A DNA stretch of 64,000 nucleotides from Parvibaculum sp. (GCA_030645235.1 JAUSMV010000030.1:744001-808000), one strand, 5' to 3'. Counted from the stretch's first letter, positions 39,856 through 50,296 are shown. Program-made: numbers and translations. Notes: generated by a model from the letters alone, not told the origin.

Positions 39856-40930
39856 GCCCGCCTTCTATGCCCGCCAGCGCCACGACTTTGCGCATCAGCG
39901 ATGGCAATGCTTCGTCGGCCAGCTCGTCTTGCGCGATCCACACCCCCTCGGCTTTCGTCGCCGTGGCCGCGCTGACCTCGCCGACAAAAACCGTCAGTAT
40001 AAGGTGGAAATGGGTGAATGTGTGCTCGACCAACCCCACGCGCTTTTTCCATTTGGCTTTGAGCGGCGCAAATTCCGCATAGTCTTCCGCCACTGCGTCC
40101 GCCCACGGTGTCGTCGGCACTTCCATCATGCCGCCGAGCAATCCTTTGGCGACGCGTTTCCTGAGCAGCACCGCGCCGTCAGGCCGCGTGACGAAGAAAC
40201 ATGCGCCGTGTCTCACGGGTCGCGCCTTCTTCGGCGCGCGGCGCGGCAATGTGTCGGCGATGCCTTGCGCATTCGCGTCGCACATGTCGATCACGGGACA
40301 GCGATTGCATGACGGGCTCTTTGGCGTGCAGATCGTTGCGCCCAAATCCATCATCGCTTGCGCGAAGTCACCGGCGCGTTTGTCAGGTGTCAGGGTTTCT
40401 GCATGCTCGCGGATTTCGGGCTTTGATAAAGGCAGTGGTGTTTCAATGGCAAAGAGCCGTGTCACCACGCGGTCCACATTGCCATCGATGACGGTGGCGC
40501 ATTTGCCAAAGGCAATGGCCGTGATCGCTGCCGCCGTATAAGGCCCGACGCCCGGCAACTTCTTTAGCTCATCTTCTGTGGACGGAAAGATGCCGCTATA
40601 TTCATTCGCGACCATCTGCGCGCAGGCATGAAGGTTGCGCGCGCGGCTGTAATAACCAAGCCCCGCCCAGCGTTTCATCACATCATCAACGGGGGCGGCG
40701 GCGAGCGCCGTGACTGTCGGCCAGCGGCTCATAAAGTCACGGAAATAATTACCGACCGCCGCCACCGTCGTTTGCTGGAGCATGATTTCAGAAAGCCATA
40801 CCGCATAAGGGTCCGTCGTCTCGCCGGGCAGGAACCGCCATGGCAGAACGCGGGCATGTTTGTCGTACCAGCGCAGCAGCGCGGGCGCGACCGGACGCGC
40901 GTTTTCCTTTTGTTTCCGGAGCTTTCTCAT
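39848..40930 (-). CDS. mutY: A/G-specific adenine glycosylase
   Basis: WLSEIMLQQTTVAAV, LPGVGPYTAAAITAIAFGK, VIDGNVDRV, Fe-S cysteines CTPKSPSCNRCPVIDMC; start trimmed to MRKLRKQKE. Confidence 0.95.
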   Translation of the reverse strand: MRKLRKQKENARPVAPALLRWYDKHARVLPWRFLPGETTDPYAVWLSEIMLQQTTVAAVGNYFRDFMSRWPTVTALAAAPVDDVMKRWAGLGYYSRARNLHACAQMVANEYSGIFPSTEDELKKLPGVGPYTAAAITAIAFGKCATVIDGNVDRVVTRLFAIETPLPLSKPEIREHAETLTPDKRAGDFAQAMMDLGATICTPKSPSCNRCPVIDMCDANAQGIADTLPRRAPKKARPVRHGACFFVTRPDGAVLLRKRVAKGLLGGMMEVPTTPWADAVAEDYAEFAPLKAKWKKRVGLVEHTFTHFHLILTVFVGEVSAATATKAEGVWIAQDELADEALPSLMRKVVALAGIEGGRG

Positions 40931-41005
40931 GGTGTGACTTCTGACGGATTCCGCGTTCCCGTCAACCGGACTCGCACTTGCCGCATTTTCAAAGCAGAAT
41001 GGGCC

Positions 41006-41536
41006 ATGTCCAACAGGTCCGATCATATTCTTGCGCCCAAACGCTTCAGTGTACCGCCGATCGGCACACAGGTGGCGGGCCTGACGCGCGAGCTTTTTCG
41101 CAAACGTGGCTTTGCGGAAGGCCATATTCTGGCCCATTGGCCCGATATTGCGGGCGACGTTATCTCTGATTATTCCGCGCCCGAACGCCTCGTCTATCCG
41201 CGCCGCCCCAATGAAGGGCGTGGTCCCGCAGGCGCGGCGGTGCTCGAAATCCGCGTTGACGGGCCGATTGCGCTCGAAATCAGGCATCTCGAACCCCAGA
41301 TTATCGAGCGCATCAATGCCTATTACGGCTATGCCGCCGTCTCGCGTCTGAAGCTCACCCAGGGCCCCTTGCCCGCCCGCCCCAAGGCACGTCGCCGCCC
41401 CATCAGGGCGCTGTCGCCCACGGAGCGTCAGGGGCTCGCAGACGAGCTGCAACCCATATCGGAACCCGACTTAAAGGACGCTCTGACACGGCTCGGCGAA
41501 CGAATTCTGGGGAGAACTTTGAGAACAAAAGCATGA
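41006..41536 (+). CDS. DUF721 domain-containing protein
   Basis: GFAEGHILAHWPDIAGDVISDYSAPERL; position next to a DsbA-like gene and smc. Confidence 0.82.
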   Translation: MSNRSDHILAPKRFSVPPIGTQVAGLTRELFRKRGFAEGHILAHWPDIAGDVISDYSAPERLVYPRRPNEGRGPAGAAVLEIRVDGPIALEIRHLEPQIIERINAYYGYAAVSRLKLTQGPLPARPKARRRPIRALSPTERQGLADELQPISEPDLKDALTRLGERILGRTLRTKA

Positions 41537-41662
41537 CTCACCCCAAAACCACCAAAAATCGCCCCGAGTCGCGATTCTGGCTCGGAGTCGAGTCAAAGGT
41601 TTGGTTGAGCGGCTGCAAGGCCGACGCCATAATGCGTCAACATCTAGTGGAGAGCGCGTAAA

Positions 41663-42418
41663 GTGAATCAAAATCGAGTTATTGCGATAGTGGTAGCGGC
41701 TGCCTTGGCCATCATGGCGCTTGGCTATTTCGGCTATTCAACCTTCGCCGCCAAGAACAGCACCGCGTCGACGGACGCGACCGACGGGGACCAGGACCGC
41801 TCGCAAATCGAGCAGGAACTGGCCGTTCCCGGTCCCATGGGTGACATGTCGCTGGGCGATCCGAAGGCGCCTGTGCGCGTCTATGAATATGCTTCGCTCA
41901 CCTGCTCGCATTGCGCTGAGTTCAACAAAGACACGTTCCCGTCCTTTAAGAAGGACTATATCGACACGGGCAAAGTCTATTACACGCTGCGCGACTTCCC
42001 CTTCGATCCGATTGCGACAGCCGCCTATATGCTCTCCCATTGCGCCGGCAAGGACCGCTATTTCGGCTTTGTCGATGTGTTATTCTCCACACAGGCCGAC
42101 TGGGCCTTTGTTGAAACGCCGATGGAAGCCCTCAAGGGGATCGCGCGTCAGGGTGGCTTTTCGGGTGAAGCTTTTGAAGCCTGCATGAAAAATGAAGAAG
42201 TCTTCGACCATGTGAAGAAGACGGCAGAGCGCGGTGCACAGACATTTGGTGTGCGCTCGACACCGACCTTCTTCGTCAATGGCGAGAAGGTTGAAGGCGC
42301 CCTTCCCTATGCAGAGTTTGAGACGATTTTGAAAAAGCACATGCCCGGCTACGTCGCCGGTGAGGAAGAGGCGCCATCGCCGACCGGCGAGACAACGCCT
42401 GCTACACCAGAAGAATAA
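41663..42418 (+). CDS. DsbA family thioredoxin-fold protein
   Basis: N-terminal membrane anchor; EYASLTCSHCAEFNKDTFP (CxxC); GVRSTPTFFVNGEKVEG. Confidence 0.92.
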   Translation: MNQNRVIAIVVAAALAIMALGYFGYSTFAAKNSTASTDATDGDQDRSQIEQELAVPGPMGDMSLGDPKAPVRVYEYASLTCSHCAEFNKDTFPSFKKDYIDTGKVYYTLRDFPFDPIATAAYMLSHCAGKDRYFGFVDVLFSTQADWAFVETPMEALKGIARQGGFSGEAFEACMKNEEVFDHVKKTAERGAQTFGVRSTPTFFVNGEKVEGALPYAEFETILKKHMPGYVAGEEEAPSPTGETTPATPEE

Positions 42419-42489
42419 CCGGCAAGGCCAATGGCCTTGCATGAGAGCTAAAGCCCGACCAGTACCAAGACCAAACAGGATCGCCCGAA

Positions 42490-45400
42490 GTGAAATTCAA
42501 TCGTTTGCGCCTTTCCGGCTTCAAATCATTTGTCGATCCGACCGATCTCATCATTGAGCCCGGCCTCACAGGCGTTGTCGGTCCCAATGGTTGCGGCAAG
42601 TCGAACCTTCTGGAAGCCCTGCGTTGGGTGATGGGTGAAAACTCGTTCAAAAACATGCGCGGTTCGGGCATGGAAGACGTGATCTTTGCGGGCACGACAG
42701 GACGCCCCGCGCGTAACTATGCCGAAGTGACGCTCTATATCGATAACTCGGACCGCTCGGCCCCTGCCGCTTACAACGATCTCGACATGATCGAAGTGTC
42801 GCGCAAGATCGAGCGCGACGAAGGCTCGACCTATCGTGTCAACGGACGCGAAGTGCGCGCGCGCGACGTGCAGCTTTTGTTTGCCGATGCGTCAACAGGC
42901 GCTCACTCGCCTGCCCTTGTGCGCCAAGGCCAGATCGCGCAGATCATCGCGTCAAAGCCGATCAACCGTCGCCGCATTCTGGAAGAAGCCGCCGGTATCA
43001 CGGGGCTTTACACGCGTCGCCATGAAGCGGAACTGCGCCTGAAAGCTGCAGAGACAAACCTCACACGACTTGATGATGTTGTGGCGCAGGTAGAAAGCCA
43101 GCTTGCGAGCCTCAAGCGTCAGGCCCGTCAGGCCACACGCTATCGCAATCTGTCGGGGCAAATCCGCGAGACGGAAGCGATCTTCCTGCATCTGAAATGG
43201 AAGCAGGCTGTTGACGGTTTGCGCCACGAAGAAACGCGCCTGAGTGAGACCGACGCGCGCGTTGCCGAACTCACACGCGAAAGCGCTGCCGCCACCATTG
43301 CCGAAGCCGAAGCTGCCGAAACGCTGCCCGCTCTGCGCGATACGGAAGTACAAGAGTCGGCACGTCTGCGTCATCTCACGATTGAGCGCGACCAGCTCGA
43401 TGCCGAAGAAGCCCGTGCACGCGAGCAGGCCCAACGCCTCACCGCCCGTCTTGACCAGATCGGCCAAGACCTTGCGCGCGAAAAAGTGCTGATCGAAGAC
43501 ACGCGCACCGCGATTGCGCGGCTTGATGAAGAAGCCGCCGAACTCACTGAGGCCGATGCCGGACAGGCAAATGCGCAGGACGAAGCGCGCGTGCTCGTCG
43601 ATGAAACGCAGGCGCGTCTCAGCACCAGCGAAACAGAACTCGACCAAACTAACCGCGAAATCGCTGTGCTGACGGCAGAGCGCCAGAGCCTTGAACGCTC
43701 GATTGAAGCAGGCCGCACACGCATCGAACGCTTGCAGGCGCAGCTTGATGAAATTGCATGCGAGCAAGCGACGTTGACAGACGCCGCTGAAAAGCAGGCC
43801 GAAATTGATCTGCAATCGGCAGAACTTGAAGCCGCAGCGCTTGCCGTGAACGAAGCGGAGATGGCCGCGATGCTGGCCGAAGAAGCCCGCACGAACGCGC
43901 AGACAGCGGAGCGCGCCGCGCGCGAACCGATGCAGATTGCCGAGCGTCAGGCGGGCGACCTGTCGGCGCAGGCAAAGACCATTGCCGATCTTTTGGCGCT
44001 TGATGAAAGCGGTCTCTGGCCGCCGATGATTGACGCACTCAATGTTGAGCATGGTTATGAAACCGCGCTTGGTGCGGCAATGGGCGATGACCTTAGTGTC
44101 CCCGGCGATGTGGCGGCCCCTGTCCATTGGGATGCGCTGCCTGATTTCGAAGTGACACCGGCGCTTCCCGTTGGTGCGACGCCGCTAACGCTATTTGTCA
44201 AAGGCCCGCATGCATTGTCGCGGCGCCTGAGCCAAATCGGCGTCGTTGATGCCGCTGACGGCAAGCGTTTGCAAAATGAATTGAAACCCGGTCAGCGTCT
44301 TGTGACGCGCGAAGGCGGCCTCTGGCGTTGGGATGGCTATACAGCCGCCGCCGATGCGCCGACTGCAGCGGCGCGTCGTCTCGAACAGCGCAACCGGTTG
44401 GCTGATCTTGAGATTGAACTCTCAAGTGCGCGTGAGCTTGCCAATGAAGCACGCGCGCATTTCGAAAATGCCCGTGTCGCCGCTGAAGACGCATTGGCGC
44501 AAGAACAAGATGCACGTCGCGGTCAGCGCGAAGCACAGGTGGCACATAATACAATCCGCGAGCAGCTTTCTGCTGCTGAGCGTGCGGCGTCTGCCCTGTT
44601 GCAGCGCGTGGCCGCATTGGCCGAGGCCGAAGAACGCTTGCAGGGTGATCGCGGCGAAGCTGCGCGCGCACTTGAAGAAGCCGCTGCCTCGCTCGAAGCT
44701 TTGCAGCCCGACGAAGAATTGCGTCTGCGCGCCAATGACATGCGCGACACGGTGGGTCAGCTTCGCATTGAACTCACCGAAGCGCGCGCCCGCTACGAAA
44801 GCATGAAGCGTGAAGCCGAAGCGCGCACGCGCCGCCTCGTTGTCATCAGCGATGAACGCCGCGCTTGGGAGCTGCGTTCGGGCAATGCTGAGCGTCAGAT
44901 TTCGACGCTGGAAGAACGCCAGGCCGAGGGTTTGAGCGAGTTGCAGGAACTCGAAGCTGTGCCTGCGATGATCGAAGAGCGCCGCATCGGGTTGCTCGAT
45001 CATATCGGCGCGGCAGAAGCAGCGCGCGGTGCGGCGGCTGATGCACTGGCGCAGGCCGAAGCACGTCTCACGGAATGTGCGCGTCTGGCTAAAACCTTTC
45101 AGGCCCATCTTGGCGAAGCGCGCGAAGACCGCGCCCGCATTGACGGTCTTGTTGAAGGCGGCCGCGAACGTCTGCGCGAAGCGGAAGAGCGCGTGCGCGA
45201 GGCGCTGGAATGCGAACCGGCTGCTGCGTTGGCTCAGGCCAATCTCGAAGACGGGGCTGAACTGCCGACACTTGAGCAGGTGGACGCGAAGCTCGACCGG
45301 TTGAAGCGCGAGCGCGAAAGCCTTGGCGGCGTCAACCTGCGCGCAGAAGAAGAAGCGCGCGAATTTGCCGAGCAGCTTGAGACCATGACAAGCGAGCGCG

Positions 45401-45948
45401 AGGACCTGATCAATGCGATTGCAAAACTTCGTCAGGGTATTGGCAGCCTCAACCGCGAAGGCCGCGAGCGTATGCTTGAGGCTTTTGAGAAGGTGAATGC
45501 GAGCTTCGGACGTTTGTTCACGCATCTGTTCGGTGGCGGCGAGGCGCACCTGAAATTTACAGAATCAGAAGATCCGCTGGAAGCCGGTCTGGAAATCTTT
45601 GCACGTCCGCCGGGCAAGCGTTTGCAGATCATGTCGCTTCTGTCGGGCGGCGAGCAGGCGCTGACCGCTATGTCGCTTATTTTCGCGGTGTTCCTCACCA
45701 ACCCCTCACCCATCTGCGTGCTGGACGAAGTGGACGCGCCTTTGGACGATGCGAATGTGGAACGCTTCTGCGATCTGATGGAAGAAATGAGCCGCACGAC
45801 CGATACGCGCTTCCTCATCATCACTCACCACGCACTGACCATGGCCCGTATGAACCGCCTCTTCGGCGTCACCATGCAGGAACGCGGCGTCTCGACGCTC
45901 GTGTCAGTTGATCTTGAGGGTGCGGAGCGCTATCTCGAGGCGTCGTGA
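42490..45948 (+). CDS. smc: Chromosome segregation protein SMC
   Basis: 1152 aa; LRLSGFKSFVDPTDLIIEPGLTGVVGPNGCGKSNLLEALRWVMGE; C-terminal LSGGEQALTAMSLIFAVF...VLDEVDAPLDDANV. Confidence 0.97.
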   Translation: MKFNRLRLSGFKSFVDPTDLIIEPGLTGVVGPNGCGKSNLLEALRWVMGENSFKNMRGSGMEDVIFAGTTGRPARNYAEVTLYIDNSDRSAPAAYNDLDMIEVSRKIERDEGSTYRVNGREVRARDVQLLFADASTGAHSPALVRQGQIAQIIASKPINRRRILEEAAGITGLYTRRHEAELRLKAAETNLTRLDDVVAQVESQLASLKRQARQATRYRNLSGQIRETEAIFLHLKWKQAVDGLRHEETRLSETDARVAELTRESAAATIAEAEAAETLPALRDTEVQESARLRHLTIERDQLDAEEARAREQAQRLTARLDQIGQDLAREKVLIEDTRTAIARLDEEAAELTEADAGQANAQDEARVLVDETQARLSTSETELDQTNREIAVLTAERQSLERSIEAGRTRIERLQAQLDEIACEQATLTDAAEKQAEIDLQSAELEAAALAVNEAEMAAMLAEEARTNAQTAERAAREPMQIAERQAGDLSAQAKTIADLLALDESGLWPPMIDALNVEHGYETALGAAMGDDLSVPGDVAAPVHWDALPDFEVTPALPVGATPLTLFVKGPHALSRRLSQIGVVDAADGKRLQNELKPGQRLVTREGGLWRWDGYTAAADAPTAAARRLEQRNRLADLEIELSSARELANEARAHFENARVAAEDALAQEQDARRGQREAQVAHNTIREQLSAAERAASALLQRVAALAEAEERLQGDRGEAARALEEAAASLEALQPDEELRLRANDMRDTVGQLRIELTEARARYESMKREAEARTRRLVVISDERRAWELRSGNAERQISTLEERQAEGLSELQELEAVPAMIEERRIGLLDHIGAAEAARGAAADALAQAEARLTECARLAKTFQAHLGEAREDRARIDGLVEGGRERLREAEERVREALECEPAAALAQANLEDGAELPTLEQVDAKLDRLKRERESLGGVNLRAEEEAREFAEQLETMTSEREDLINAIAKLRQGIGSLNREGRERMLEAFEKVNASFGRLFTHLFGGGEAHLKFTESEDPLEAGLEIFARPPGKRLQIMSLLSGGEQALTAMSLIFAVFLTNPSPICVLDEVDAPLDDANVERFCDLMEEMSRTTDTRFLIITHHALTMARMNRLFGVTMQERGVSTLVSVDLEGAERYLEAS

Positions 45949-45965
45949 TCTCTCCATAATCTCGT

Positions 45966-45994
45966 AAAAAGGCTCCCTTTACGGGAGCCTTTTT
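45966..45994. terminator. smc terminator
   Basis: AAAAAGGCTCCCtttacGGGAGCCTTTTT. Confidence 0.85.
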
Positions 45995-46115
45995 CATGCA
46001 TGCCGCCGCGACTCTCCCGCCGCGACTCAGACGGGCGGCGGGGCGGATTGCCGCAGTCGCGAAAGTCGCCTAAAATCTTTTTGTTATCAATGGCTTAAAG
46101 AGTGTTAGCGGGTTC

Positions 46116-46144
46116 TTGACAGGTCTATGGGGCGCAAGTAGGGT
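46116..46144 (+). promoter_or_regulatory. Predicted sigma70-type promoter of the F0 ATP synthase operon
   Basis: TTGACA - 17 nt - TAGGGT upstream of atpI. Confidence 0.5.
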
Positions 46145-46209
46145 GCGCGCGGCTTAAGGCGGGGCTTTATGAGTATTCATGAGCCTTTTGGCACGAGGAG
46201 CGCGGGAAT

Positions 46210-46578
46210 TTGGCTAGCTCAGGTGGCGACAAATTCCCCGACGATCCGGAGGCGAAAGACGGGTTGAAGTCCGATTTAGCGGATTTCGAGGCGAGGCTGC
46301 GGAAAACGCAGAAAGCCCACCAAGAGCCATTGAATAATGCCGGTCGCGGTACGGCCATGGGCATCGCCTTCAGGCTCACCACAGAACTCGTGGCGGGCAT
46401 CATTGTCGGCGGTGGCATTGGTCTTCTTCTCGACAAATGGCTTGGCACGGGGCCCTTGTTCCTGCTGGTCTTTTTCTTCCTCGGCATGGCAGCCGGGATT
46501 TTGAACGTGCTCAAGACGGCCAAGCAGATGACTGCGCAGGCCGAATTGGACGCAAAGAGCGATAATCAGGGTTCTTAA
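46210..46578 (+). CDS. atpI: ATP synthase protein I
   Basis: GMAFRL-type region GIAFRLTTELVAGIIVGGGIGLLLDKWLGTGPLFLLVFFFLGMAAGILNV; upstream of atpB. Confidence 0.88.
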   Translation: MASSGGDKFPDDPEAKDGLKSDLADFEARLRKTQKAHQEPLNNAGRGTAMGIAFRLTTELVAGIIVGGGIGLLLDKWLGTGPLFLLVFFFLGMAAGILNVLKTAKQMTAQAELDAKSDNQGS

Positions 46579-46608
46579 CCGAACCCGTCTAGCGACAGGA
46601 ACACACAC

Positions 46609-47403
46609 GTGTCGGCACAAGAAGCAGCTCACGGCGCAGCAGCAGCGGCTCACGGCGCAGCGCCCTCAGGTGGCCTCGCCATCGACCCGATGCACCAGTT
46701 CCACATCAATACGATTTATCCGATCCATATTGGTGGGTTCGATGTGTCCTTCACCAACTCCGCTCTGTGGATGGTGATTGTGGCGACCGCCATCACGCTG
46801 CTGACAATCTCCGGCATGGGTAAGCGCTCGCTGGTGCCCGGCCGTCTCCAGTCAGTTGCTGAACTCTCCTACGAATTTGTTTCCAACATGCTGCGCGACA
46901 ATGTGGGCGATGCGGGCAAGCGCTTCTTCCCCTTTGTCTTCACGCTCTTCATGTTTGTGCTCTTCTGCAACATGGGCGGCATGCTGCCCTACTCGTTCAC
47001 CGTCACCAGCCACATCATCGTGACCTTTGGTCTGGCGATGTTCATCTTCCTCGGCGTGACGATCCTCGGCTTTGCCGTGCACGGGCTTCACTTCTTCCAC
47101 TTCTTCGTTCCCAAGGGCGTGCCGGCTTTGCTGCTGCCGCTCCTCGTGGTCATCGAAGTCATTTCTTACCTCACGCGCCCCATCAGCCTCTCGGTTCGTC
47201 TTTTCGCGAACATGATGGCGGGCCATACCATGCTGAAAGTATTTGCCGGTTTCGTCATTGCGATGGGCTGGATGGGCGGTTTCCTGCCGCTCGCTTTCAT
47301 GGTGGCCTTTACGGGTCTCGAAATTCTGGTCGCGTTCCTGCAAGCCTATGTGTTTGCGATCCTGACCTGCATCTATCTGAACGACGCGCTGCATATGCAC
47401 TAA
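46609..47403 (+). CDS. atpB: F0F1 ATP synthase subunit a
   Basis: FCNMGGMLPYSFTVTSHI, SYLTRPISLSVRLFANMMAGH; GTG start. Confidence 0.96.
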   Translation: MSAQEAAHGAAAAAHGAAPSGGLAIDPMHQFHINTIYPIHIGGFDVSFTNSALWMVIVATAITLLTISGMGKRSLVPGRLQSVAELSYEFVSNMLRDNVGDAGKRFFPFVFTLFMFVLFCNMGGMLPYSFTVTSHIIVTFGLAMFIFLGVTILGFAVHGLHFFHFFVPKGVPALLLPLLVVIEVISYLTRPISLSVRLFANMMAGHTMLKVFAGFVIAMGWMGGFLPLAFMVAFTGLEILVAFLQAYVFAILTCIYLNDALHMH

Positions 47404-47497
47404 GCTTGTGCCACGCACAGACTAGCCGGGCGACAAGCCCTACGATCAACCTGGAAGAGGCGCATAAGTGCCTCGTTGAAGACGGAGACTAAGGACC

Positions 47498-47725
47498 ATG
47501 GAACCAGCAGCAGCCAAGCTCATCGGCGCGGGCATTGCTTGTATCGCTCTTGCAGGCGCAGGCGTCGGCATCGGCACAATTTTCGGTAACTACCTTGCAG
47601 GCGCTCTGCGTAACCCGGCCGCCGCTCCGGCCCAATTCCCCAACCTGCTTCTCGGCTTCGCGCTTGCCGAAGCGACAGGCCTCTTCGGTCTCGTCGTCGC
47701 GCTCATCCTGCTCTTCGTTATCTAA
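47498..47725 (+). CDS. atpE: F0F1 ATP synthase subunit c
   Basis: IGAGIACIALAGAGVGIGTIFGNYLAGALRNPAAAPAQFPNLLLGFALAEATGLFGLVVALILLF. Confidence 0.97.
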   Translation: MEPAAAKLIGAGIACIALAGAGVGIGTIFGNYLAGALRNPAAAPAQFPNLLLGFALAEATGLFGLVVALILLFVI

Positions 47726-47834
47726 CGAAACAGTCCGTCTTCCGGAATTGGGGATGGGCGCATCATGTGCCCGTCCCCCGCTCCGGCCTGACCCGGAATT
47801 TTTTGAGAGGCTCCCTCACAAGGGTGCGTGACAT

Positions 47835-48320
47835 ATGCCGCAATTAGATTTTGCAACATTCGTTCCCCAGCTTGCCTGGCTCGCGATTGTTTTTCTGACC
47901 CTTTATGTGCTGATGTCGCGCATTGCGTTGCCGCGCATTGCTTCTGTGCTTGAGGGACGCCGCGACCGTATCGCAGGCGATCTCGATAAGGCCGCGCAAT
48001 CCAAAGCCCAGACGGACGCTGCCATTGCAGCTTACGAAAAGGCACTGGCCGAAGCGCGCGCCAAAGCCCACACCATCGCTCAGGCGACACGCGACCAGCT
48101 CTCTGCTGAAACGGAAGCCAAGCGCGTCGCCATTGAAGCCCAGCTCAACGATAAAATTGCCAAAGCCGAAGCCGCTATCAAGGCGACCAAGGAAACGGCG
48201 CTCTCAAACGTCCGCGCTGTCGCCGTCGATGTGGCCGGTGCCATCGTTTCGCGCCTTCTGGGCGAAGAGGCTGACAAGGCCGCAACCGAGCGCGCCGTTG
48301 ACGCCGCTCTGAAGGGCTGA
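47835..48320 (+). CDS. F0F1 ATP synthase subunit b'
   Basis: PQLDFATFVPQLAWLAIVFLTLYVLMSRIALPRIASVLEGRRDRI. Confidence 0.93.
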   Translation: MPQLDFATFVPQLAWLAIVFLTLYVLMSRIALPRIASVLEGRRDRIAGDLDKAAQSKAQTDAAIAAYEKALAEARAKAHTIAQATRDQLSAETEAKRVAIEAQLNDKIAKAEAAIKATKETALSNVRAVAVDVAGAIVSRLLGEEADKAATERAVDAALKG

Positions 48321-48328
48321 GGAATATT

Positions 48329-48835
48329 ATGCACGAAGAACCCGCATCCATTTTTGCAACGGCTGAGTTCTGGGTCGCTGTTTCGTTTTTCCTCTTTGTG
48401 GCGATGGTCATCTATTACAAGGTGCCCGCCATGATCACAGCCGCTCTCGACAAGCGCGCCGATGACATTGCCAAAGAGCTCGACGAAGCCCGTCGTCTGC
48501 GCGAAGAAGCCGAAGCACTCCTTGCCTCCTACAAGCGCCGTCAGGCCGAAGCCATGCAGGAAGCCGACGCCATCATCGCTCAGGCGAAGATTGAAGCTGA
48601 ACGCCTCGCCGAAGAAACACGCGCCGCGATGGAAGCACAGGTTGTGCGCCGTCAGCAGGTTGCAGAAGACAAGATCCGTCAGGCCGAAACAACAGCCATC
48701 GCCGAAGTGCGCTCAGCAGCGGCTGATGTCGCTGTCAACGCCGCCCGCGCCGTCATTGCCGAAAAGGTCGATGCAGGCCGGGACAATGCGCTGATCGAAA
48801 AGTCGATCTCGGAACTGGCCTCGAAGCTCCACTGA
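48329..48835 (+). CDS. atpF: F0F1 ATP synthase subunit b
   Basis: FATAEFWVAVSFFLFVAMVIYYKVPAMITAALDKRADDIAKELDEARRLREEAEALLA. Confidence 0.95.
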   Translation: MHEEPASIFATAEFWVAVSFFLFVAMVIYYKVPAMITAALDKRADDIAKELDEARRLREEAEALLASYKRRQAEAMQEADAIIAQAKIEAERLAEETRAAMEAQVVRRQQVAEDKIRQAETTAIAEVRSAAADVAVNAARAVIAEKVDAGRDNALIEKSISELASKLH

Positions 48836-48860
48836 GCTTCGCTCTCTAAGACACAGACAG

Positions 48861-48889
48861 ACCCCGCCCTTTTCACCGGCGGGGTTTTT
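48861..48889 (+). terminator. Rho-independent terminator after atpF
   Basis: ACCCCGCCcttttcaccGGCGGGGTTTTT. Confidence 0.85.
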
Positions 48890-48946
48890 CTTTGTCCGCT
48901 ACCCGTGCATCCGCTAGCCTTTACGCACATCATTGGGAGAGACGGG

Positions 48947-49729
48947 ATGCTGAACGACTATACGCCGACAGAATTTACGCATGAAGGCAAGACCAAGCCC
49001 GTTTATGTGCGTGGTCACGGACCGGCCGTCATCGTCATGCATGAAATTCCCGGCATCACGCCTGAAGTCGTGCGCTTTGCCGATTGGGTGGTTGATGCGG
49101 GCTTTCGCGTTTACATGCCGCTTCTCGTCGGCAAGGCGGGCGCGCCGATCTCTGCAGGTTATGTCTTGAAGTCGATTGCAACGATCTGCATCAGCCGCGA
49201 GTTTCATGTGCTGGCGAGTCACAGCTCAAGCCCTGTCACCGATTGGCTCCGGGCGCTCGCCCGTCATGCGCATGAGGAGGCGGGCGGTAAAGGTGTCGGT
49301 GCGATCGGCATGTGCTTCTCCGGCAACTTTGCATTGTCGATGATGATGGAGCCTTCGCTCCTCGCACCGGTTCTCTGCCAGCCTTCGATGCCCTTGCCGC
49401 TGGGCGAAGAGCGCAAGTCGGCGCTGCATGTGTCGCCCGCCGAATTTCAATGCGTCAAAGACCGCTGTGCCAAGGGGGCTAAAGTTTTGGGGCTGCGCTT
49501 CAAAGGCGATGTGATGTCGCCGCCCGGCAAGTTTGAAGTGTTACGGCGCGAATTGGGTGCGGGTTTTGAGGGCATCGAGCTTGACGATGATACAGCCAAT
49601 CCGGATTCATTTGGCGGCACGGCACATAGCGTTGTGACGAACGATCTTATCGACAAGGACGGCGAGCCGACGAAGGAAGCGGCCAAGCGCGTGATTTCAT
49701 TCCTCGTAGAGCAATTGCAGACGGCTTAG
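48947..49729 (+). CDS. Dienelactone hydrolase family protein
   Basis: AVIVMHEIPGITPEVVRFADWVVDAGFRVYMP, GVGAIGMCFSGNFALSM. Confidence 0.87.
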   Translation: MLNDYTPTEFTHEGKTKPVYVRGHGPAVIVMHEIPGITPEVVRFADWVVDAGFRVYMPLLVGKAGAPISAGYVLKSIATICISREFHVLASHSSSPVTDWLRALARHAHEEAGGKGVGAIGMCFSGNFALSMMMEPSLLAPVLCQPSMPLPLGEERKSALHVSPAEFQCVKDRCAKGAKVLGLRFKGDVMSPPGKFEVLRRELGAGFEGIELDDDTANPDSFGGTAHSVVTNDLIDKDGEPTKEAAKRVISFLVEQLQTA

Positions 49730-49741
49730 GGCGCCCCGCTA

Positions 49742-50296
49742 TTAAGGAGCAATGACCGTCAGTTCCGGCCATTGCTCTTTCCAGCGCGCGGCTTTGGCGA
49801 GATAGAGATCAGCTTTGAAATTCGGCGCGCGGTTGGGGCGGAGCGTCATTGTCTCAATGTCGGAAAATCCGTGCTGTGCATAGACAGCATGATCCGACTG
49901 AAGCCCGACCATGCAGGCGGGCGCCAGAAAACGGTCGATGCCTTCGCAGGATGATTTGAGCGGCGGATAGGCGGACCCGAATTTTTCTGCATACCAGAGA
50001 TGCACACGGGCCTGATTGCGAATTTCAACATCCACGCCCAAGTCCGCAAAGAGCGCTATGCCACGGTTGATGACTTCGTCTTCCGCCTCCCAACTCGTGT
50101 CGGGGTCGAAGTAGAAAACATCGTAGTCCTTGATGCCATGCGTGATGTCGCGATGGGTCAGCACATTCCACACGCTTTGGAACAGACCGCCGGAGACGAG
50201 CCAGCAATCATTGAGACCGAGCGAGGGAAGTCGCACGAGAATCTCGCTATTCGCAAAGTTCTGGAGCGCATGTTCGACGAACTGCGCCTCCTTCAT
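49742..50296 (-). CDS. Nucleotidyltransferase family protein (DUF925/COG3575-like)
   Basis: DCWLVSGGLFQSVWNVLTHRDITHGIKDYDVFYFDPDTSWEAED, VEIRNQARVHLWYAEKFG. Confidence 0.85.
   Translation of the reverse strand: MKEAQFVEHALQNFANSEILVRLPSLGLNDCWLVSGGLFQSVWNVLTHRDITHGIKDYDVFYFDPDTSWEAEDEVINRGIALFADLGVDVEIRNQARVHLWYAEKFGSAYPPLKSSCEGIDRFLAPACMVGLQSDHAVYAQHGFSDIETMTLRPNRAPNFKADLYLAKAARWKEQWPELTVIAP

Noticed and set aside
42952-45549. Long minus-strand ORFs (391 and 375 aa)
   Set aside because: Antisense shadows of the smc coiled-coil region; low-complexity, no domain.
46004-46080. Two GACTC sites between smc and the atp operon as a second GANTC regulatory cluster
   Set aside because: Only two sites in a repetitive GC-rich stretch, not near the predicted promoter.
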